From contig CAJUFL010000053.1 of assembly GCA_910585605.1 (NCBI GenBank), positions 1 to 25,702 of the forward strand: a stretch of DNA of 25,702 nt, given 5' to 3'. This DNA comes from an uncultured Lachnospiraceae bacterium. Its GTDB lineage: Bacteria; Bacillota; Clostridia; Lachnospirales; Lachnospiraceae. Positions 22,935 through 25,702 of the stretch are shown here, piece after piece (within the stretch, counting starts at the first letter, position 1; each line of letters opens with the position of its first letter). A program made the position numbers and the translations under genes. Under the pieces are notes generated by a model. The model was given only the letters and a program-made list of their open reading frames with translations. It was not told the DNA's origin and ran no database searches.

Positions 22935-23645
22935 ATGAATTATATAAATACAATAGAAGATTTATTTGATATGCTTGACCGATATACAGAAGGGGTAGAT
23001 TGGGATGGCTTTTATAGCAAGAGAGATAAGCCTGCCCCATTTTTGAAATATAATAAATTGCCGGATAAGTGCATTGTTGATTTTATAAAAGTGCATAATA
23101 TCAAAACCGCATGTGAATTTGGCTGTGGTGAGGGAAGAAATGCAATTTATCTGGCAAAAAACGATATTGATACAGAGGCATATGATTTATCAGAAGTTGC
23201 AATAGAAAATGCAAAAAGAAACGCAAGAGAAAGCAAGGCAGAAAAAGTGGTCTTTAAAGCGGGAAATGTTTTTGCATTGGATTTTGTGGATAAGAAGTTT
23301 GATTTGATAATAGACAGTGGCATTTTTCATCATTTGACACCGCATAGACGTTTGCAATATAGAAATATTGTATCAAACATATTAGCGGAAAATGGCTATT
23401 TCATATTAGTATGCTTTGCTGCAGGGGAAGATGGTGCGGACGAGGTGGATGATTACGAATTTTACAGGAGTAAACAAACAGGAGTTGCGTTTACTGAGGC
23501 AAGATTGAAAGATTTTTGGGGAGAAGGATTTGAGGTTGTAGAATTAAGAAAAGGTGAGGACATTGTGGGGAATGAAATGTGGGAGAGTGAATACTTGTAT
23601 ATATGCGTGTTCAAAAAAAAGGGTGAGATGCCATTGTGTTTATGA
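22935..23645 (+). CDS. Class I SAM-dependent methyltransferase
   Basis: A 236-residue methyltransferase, ATG start five bases after GGAGG; a TTG at 22923 overlaps that site. Motif I is CEFGCGEGRNAIYLAKN at about 60-76, the acidic ribose-binding loop is TEAYDLSEVAIENAK, and DLIIDSGIFHHLTP is motif IV. It resembles TehB/UbiE-like enzymes acting on small molecules; the acceptor is unknown. The last residues (GEMPLCL) are encoded by sequence that belongs on the other strand to an IS256-type remnant, so the native end was probably after ICVFKKK and was altered by that insertion. Confidence 0.88.
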   Translation: MNYINTIEDLFDMLDRYTEGVDWDGFYSKRDKPAPFLKYNKLPDKCIVDFIKVHNIKTACEFGCGEGRNAIYLAKNDIDTEAYDLSEVAIENAKRNARESKAEKVVFKAGNVFALDFVDKKFDLIIDSGIFHHLTPHRRLQYRNIVSNILAENGYFILVCFAAGEDGADEVDDYEFYRSKQTGVAFTEARLKDFWGEGFEVVELRKGEDIVGNEMWESEYLYICVFKKKGEMPLCL

Positions 23646-23760
23646 TCAGTGGTCAGGTCACCCTTCCGGTTCTTTTCATATCCGATGGAGGCATCCGGTT
23701 CTGCCTCCATCAGTTTCTGGAGGATGTCTTTGAAGCTTTTCTTGTGAAGGGGCTAGACAT
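23628..23760 (-). pseudogene. IS256-type (mutator) transposase N-terminal remnant
   Basis: Read on the minus strand, SFKDILQKLMEAEPDASIGY followed by EKNRKGDLTTDHKHNG matches the N-terminal region of IS256-family transposases, which normally exceed 380 residues. The DDE catalytic domain and terminal repeats are absent. The remnant separates the convergent methyltransferase and TipA-like regulator genes. Confidence 0.7.
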
Positions 23761-23768
23761 CGATTGCT

Positions 23769-24662
23769 TCATGCCTGTCGGCTCTGATTGCCTTCGGGAA
23801 TATTACTTGTAGAGTAATAACGGAAAGCTCCAACAATGTAATCAGAAGCCCCTTTCCCATATTTGGCGTCGGTTATGTTTTTCATATAATCGTTTGAGTA
23901 TGTGTCAATGAGCACATTTATATAGGACGTGCCAAGAGATACGTCAGTGCTGTTTTTCTGTATAAATTGCAATAATTCGTGGACCATCGCCTGTACTTTG
24001 GGGGAAGAAACATTTTCTGATAAATCCGCAGTTAATTTGCCATACAGCATATCAGCCTGTTCTGCAATTGCTTTTGCTTCCTCCGATAGTTTTGTATCCA
24101 TGATTTCAGAAAAGTGTTCCAGATTGTATTTCATAGCTTCCGTATACTTTTCAACACTTCCAAACTGCTTGATAGCAAGTTTGGCTACCGTAGCTTCATC
24201 ATCTTTGATTTTTTGAATAAATAGATCAAAATTCTCGACGCTTCCCCAGTGCTTGATAATATCATCAATGCTGTTGTTTTTAAAATCTTCTAATGCTTTG
24301 ATGTAATCAGACAAGTCAAATTCTTTAAAACTCATACATTGTTCTCCTTTCTCTAACCGGCTAAGGAGCTGTATCAGTCTGTCTGTACGATTGCGCTTTA
24401 GCAGAAGCAACTCTTTTTGCTTTTGGAAAGCCTTAATTCTATCAAAGTCTGGCGTTTGTAAAATTTCCCTGATTTCTTTCAGTTTAAAGCCCAATTCCTT
24501 AAAAAGTAATATTTGCTGCAGCTTTTGCAGTGCTTCGTCATCATATAAACGATAGCCGGACTGCGTTAGCTTACTCGGCTTCAGAAGTCCGATTTCGTCA
24601 TAGTATTGTAGCGTGCGTGGGCTTATCCCTGTTAATTCTGCAACCTGGCTGATCGTTCTCAT
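23769..24662 (-). CDS. TipA-like MerR family regulator
   Basis: A 297-residue activator. The winged helix spans 1-70 (MRTISQVAELTGISPRTLQY, then GYRLYDDEALQKLQQILLFK), followed by a long helix to about 125. The C-terminal TipAS antibiotic-recognition domain covers about 170-280, ending near SLGTSYINVLIDTYSNDYMK and GASDYIVGAFRYY. The start at 24662 has AAGGAG nine bases upstream. An in-frame extension to 24752 would begin before the expected transcription start, so it is rejected. TipAS proteins bind thiopeptide-like or other bulky compounds. It is convergent to the methyltransferase at 22935. It may also act on the divergent gene at 25075. Confidence 0.92.
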   Translation of the reverse strand: MRTISQVAELTGISPRTLQYYDEIGLLKPSKLTQSGYRLYDDEALQKLQQILLFKELGFKLKEIREILQTPDFDRIKAFQKQKELLLLKRNRTDRLIQLLSRLEKGEQCMSFKEFDLSDYIKALEDFKNNSIDDIIKHWGSVENFDLFIQKIKDDEATVAKLAIKQFGSVEKYTEAMKYNLEHFSEIMDTKLSEEAKAIAEQADMLYGKLTADLSENVSSPKVQAMVHELLQFIQKNSTDVSLGTSYINVLIDTYSNDYMKNITDAKYGKGASDYIVGAFRYYSTSNIPEGNQSRQA

Positions 24663-24687
24663 TGTTTTCAACTCCTTACCGTAATCA

Positions 24688-24768
24688 GAAAACAGAACAG
24701 GATTCGCCGGCCAATGCTGCTCTGTTTTCATAAGGAGAGTATACTGTATCACGTTGCGTGAGAGTCAA
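24688..24768 (-). promoter_or_regulatory. MerR-type promoter and leader hairpin of the TipA-like gene
   Basis: On the minus strand, TTGACT (24768-24763) and TATACT (24743-24738) have a 19-base spacer containing a CACG/CGTG dyad, as in TipA-type autoregulated promoters. The start point should be near 24731. The leader can fold through GAAAACAGA (24688-24696) and TCTGTTTTC (24721-24729). Confidence 0.8.
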
Positions 24769-24865
24769 TCCTTTTTCCAAAAAACTTTTATCACAATGGA
24801 GCATAATGGTGACTGAGAACAATAATCCAATCGTTCAGGATTGTCTGGACGGTTATACATATTGC

Positions 24866-24894
24866 TTGCCCGAGCAGATTAAGTATGCTATAAT
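24866..24894 (+). promoter_or_regulatory. Promoter for the leader peptide and methyltransferase
   Basis: TTGCCC (24866-24871), a 17-base spacer and TATAAT (24889-24894). Transcription from about 24901 would include the leader peptide and the attenuator before the methyltransferase at 25075. Confidence 0.65.
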
Positions 24895-24990
24895 CTCTTT
24901 GAGGCAATTGAAAATATGCCTGAATGAAAATATGCAATTGAAGTATCAGGTGTTGCATATCTCAAATATATACAGAAAGGGATGATTAAG

Positions 24991-25047
24991 ATGAGGAAAT
25001 CAGGGTATAAACAGTATAAATTGAACGGGAGGGCGACTATACTTTAA
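24991..25047 (+). CDS. Putative 18-residue leader peptide
   Basis: A short frame, MRKSGYKQYKLNGRATIL, begins nine bases after AAAGGG and ends 27 bases before the methyltransferase start. An ATG at 24982 in the same frame lies too close to the ribosome site. The product is basic and has no known family. It lies in a leader whose codons overlap the first arm of an alternative hairpin, so its translation may control the next gene, as leader peptides do for erm and cat genes. The peptide itself is a prediction from context. Confidence 0.5.
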   Translation: MRKSGYKQYKLNGRATIL

Positions 25048-25070
25048 CCCTCCTGTATCGTAATTGGAGG
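25027..25070 (+). promoter_or_regulatory. Alternative hairpins, possible translational attenuator
   Basis: CCTCC at 25049-25053 can pair with GGAGG within GGAGGG (25028-25033, loop 14) or with the methyltransferase's own GGAGG (25066-25070, loop 12). The two pairings exclude each other. A ribosome on the leader frame would decide which one forms. Confidence 0.55.
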
Positions 25071-25074
25071 AAAA

Positions 25075-25659
25075 ATGTATAACGAAAAGGATATTATAGC
25101 GCAATGGAATGCTGATATGTACGACTTGAATGAAACCTATACGGACGATGTTGCACTTGCGCTCATGCTTATGGGTACAATGCCCAAAAAGGTTTTGGAA
25201 ATTGCCTGTGGCAGCGGGCGTTTCCTGATTCCCGTGGCAAAAGCAGGACACGATGTAACCGGGCTTGATTTTGATGAGTACATGCTGGAAAGGATCGCGC
25301 CCAAAATCACAAATGAAAAAATTAAATGGCAAAAGGCTGACGTGATTTATGATGATTGGGGTACGGGCTTTGATGTTATAACTTTAGGCGCTAATTTTTT
25401 ATTCAATATCGTGTCTGATATGAATTATGAACAAGCCCAGAAATTGATGATTCAGAGGTCTGCGGATGCATTAGCTGTTGGCGGTCATATCTTTGTGGAT
25501 TATATATACCCACAATCTCCGGAGCAATGGTTTCATAATCCAAATCCGATTATTGTATGGGAAGGTATGGACAGTCATGGAAACTTTGGAAAAATGTCCC
25601 TGCTTGACAATGTCTATGACGCAGAGAGCAGAATGGTCAGATATATCGGGTGTAGATAA
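25075..25659 (+). CDS. Class I SAM-dependent methyltransferase, probably C-terminally truncated
   Basis: A 194-residue methyltransferase, ATG four bases after GGAGG. Motif I is VLEIACGSGRFLIPVAKAGH at 40-59, followed by VTGLDFDEYMLERI as the ribose-binding loop and GTGFDVITLGANFLFNI as motif IV. Family relatives are usually about 240-250 residues; here the frame ends abruptly after ESRMVRYIGCR, which suggests a frameshift or deletion near 25650. The acceptor is not identifiable. With a leader peptide and attenuator upstream, a drug-inducible function is conceivable. Confidence 0.8.
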   Translation: MYNEKDIIAQWNADMYDLNETYTDDVALALMLMGTMPKKVLEIACGSGRFLIPVAKAGHDVTGLDFDEYMLERIAPKITNEKIKWQKADVIYDDWGTGFDVITLGANFLFNIVSDMNYEQAQKLMIQRSADALAVGGHIFVDYIYPQSPEQWFHNPNPIIVWEGMDSHGNFGKMSLLDNVYDAESRMVRYIGCR

Positions 25660-25702
25660 AAAACTTTGGTATACGAATTTACTTTTCCTGTTGTTTGTGA
25701 TA

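Noticed and set aside
24758..24985. 75-residue plus-strand frame between the divergent TipA-like and methyltransferase genes
   Set aside because: It overlaps both promoters, including the TATAAT at 24889, and has no convincing start or family.

Overview
The window looks like a low-to-mid GC Firmicute of the gut Clostridia, most likely Lachnospiraceae. This is inferred from strong AGGAGG-type ribosome binding sites, AT-rich intergenic DNA, and gene families typical of mobile elements in that group. No chromosomal housekeeping gene was recognised. The whole window reads as accessory DNA: one apparently complete mobilizable module, followed by a mosaic of intact cargo genes and gene remnants.

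Region 1 (1-6340) is an integrative mobilizable element module. It has a tyrosine integrase, a small MobC-like protein, a RepA-like RecA-fold ATPase, iteron-like repeats, two small element proteins, a run of hairpins that may be oriT, a MobV/Pre-type relaxase with a TTG start, a bidirectional terminator, and a divergent pair (a small conserved protein and an XRE repressor). The divergent promoter region carries two similar operator-like dyads. A small ORF, terminator, promoter, 134-bp repeat (copy A) and second terminator close the module.

Region 2 (6340-17690) lies between copy A and a diverged copy B of the same repeat, about 11.4 kb apart. It holds many truncated genes: a DinD/BRO-type antirepressor tail, a second MobV relaxase fragment, GNAT and HAD pieces, the C-terminal part of HsdR, a fused remnant of an OLD ATPase and a UvrD helicase (Gabija-like), a HEAT-like fragment and an orphan HicB. 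Intact genes sit among these: a histidine phosphatase, a YhcG/DUF1016 nuclease, a RimJ-type GNAT, a four-helix membrane protein, an MBL-fold hydrolase, YjdF with an upstream yjdF-type riboswitch, and a P-loop ATPase carrying a C-terminal S1 RNA-binding domain. The region reads as an eroded defence island. The ATPase-S1 protein is the best candidate for a poorly described system.

Region 3 (17690-25702) holds cargo and resistance-type genes: a GNAT-nucleoside phosphorylase fusion, a MerR/GyrI-like regulator with its own 19-bp-spacer promoter and a co-directional 368-residue unknown protein, a GNAT remnant, a DUF402 protein, a membrane-anchored C39-like cysteine peptidase, a class I methyltransferase, an IS256-type transposase remnant, a TipA-like MerR regulator on the minus strand, and a second methyltransferase. 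That last gene is preceded by a promoter, an 18-codon leader peptide and mutually exclusive hairpins that involve its Shine-Dalgarno sequence.

Two families of short palindromes are each found twice: CTACACGCGTGTAG-type at 9893 and 17764, and an ACATGGTGC-armed one at 8482 and 14066. All family names come from reading the translations; no database search was run.
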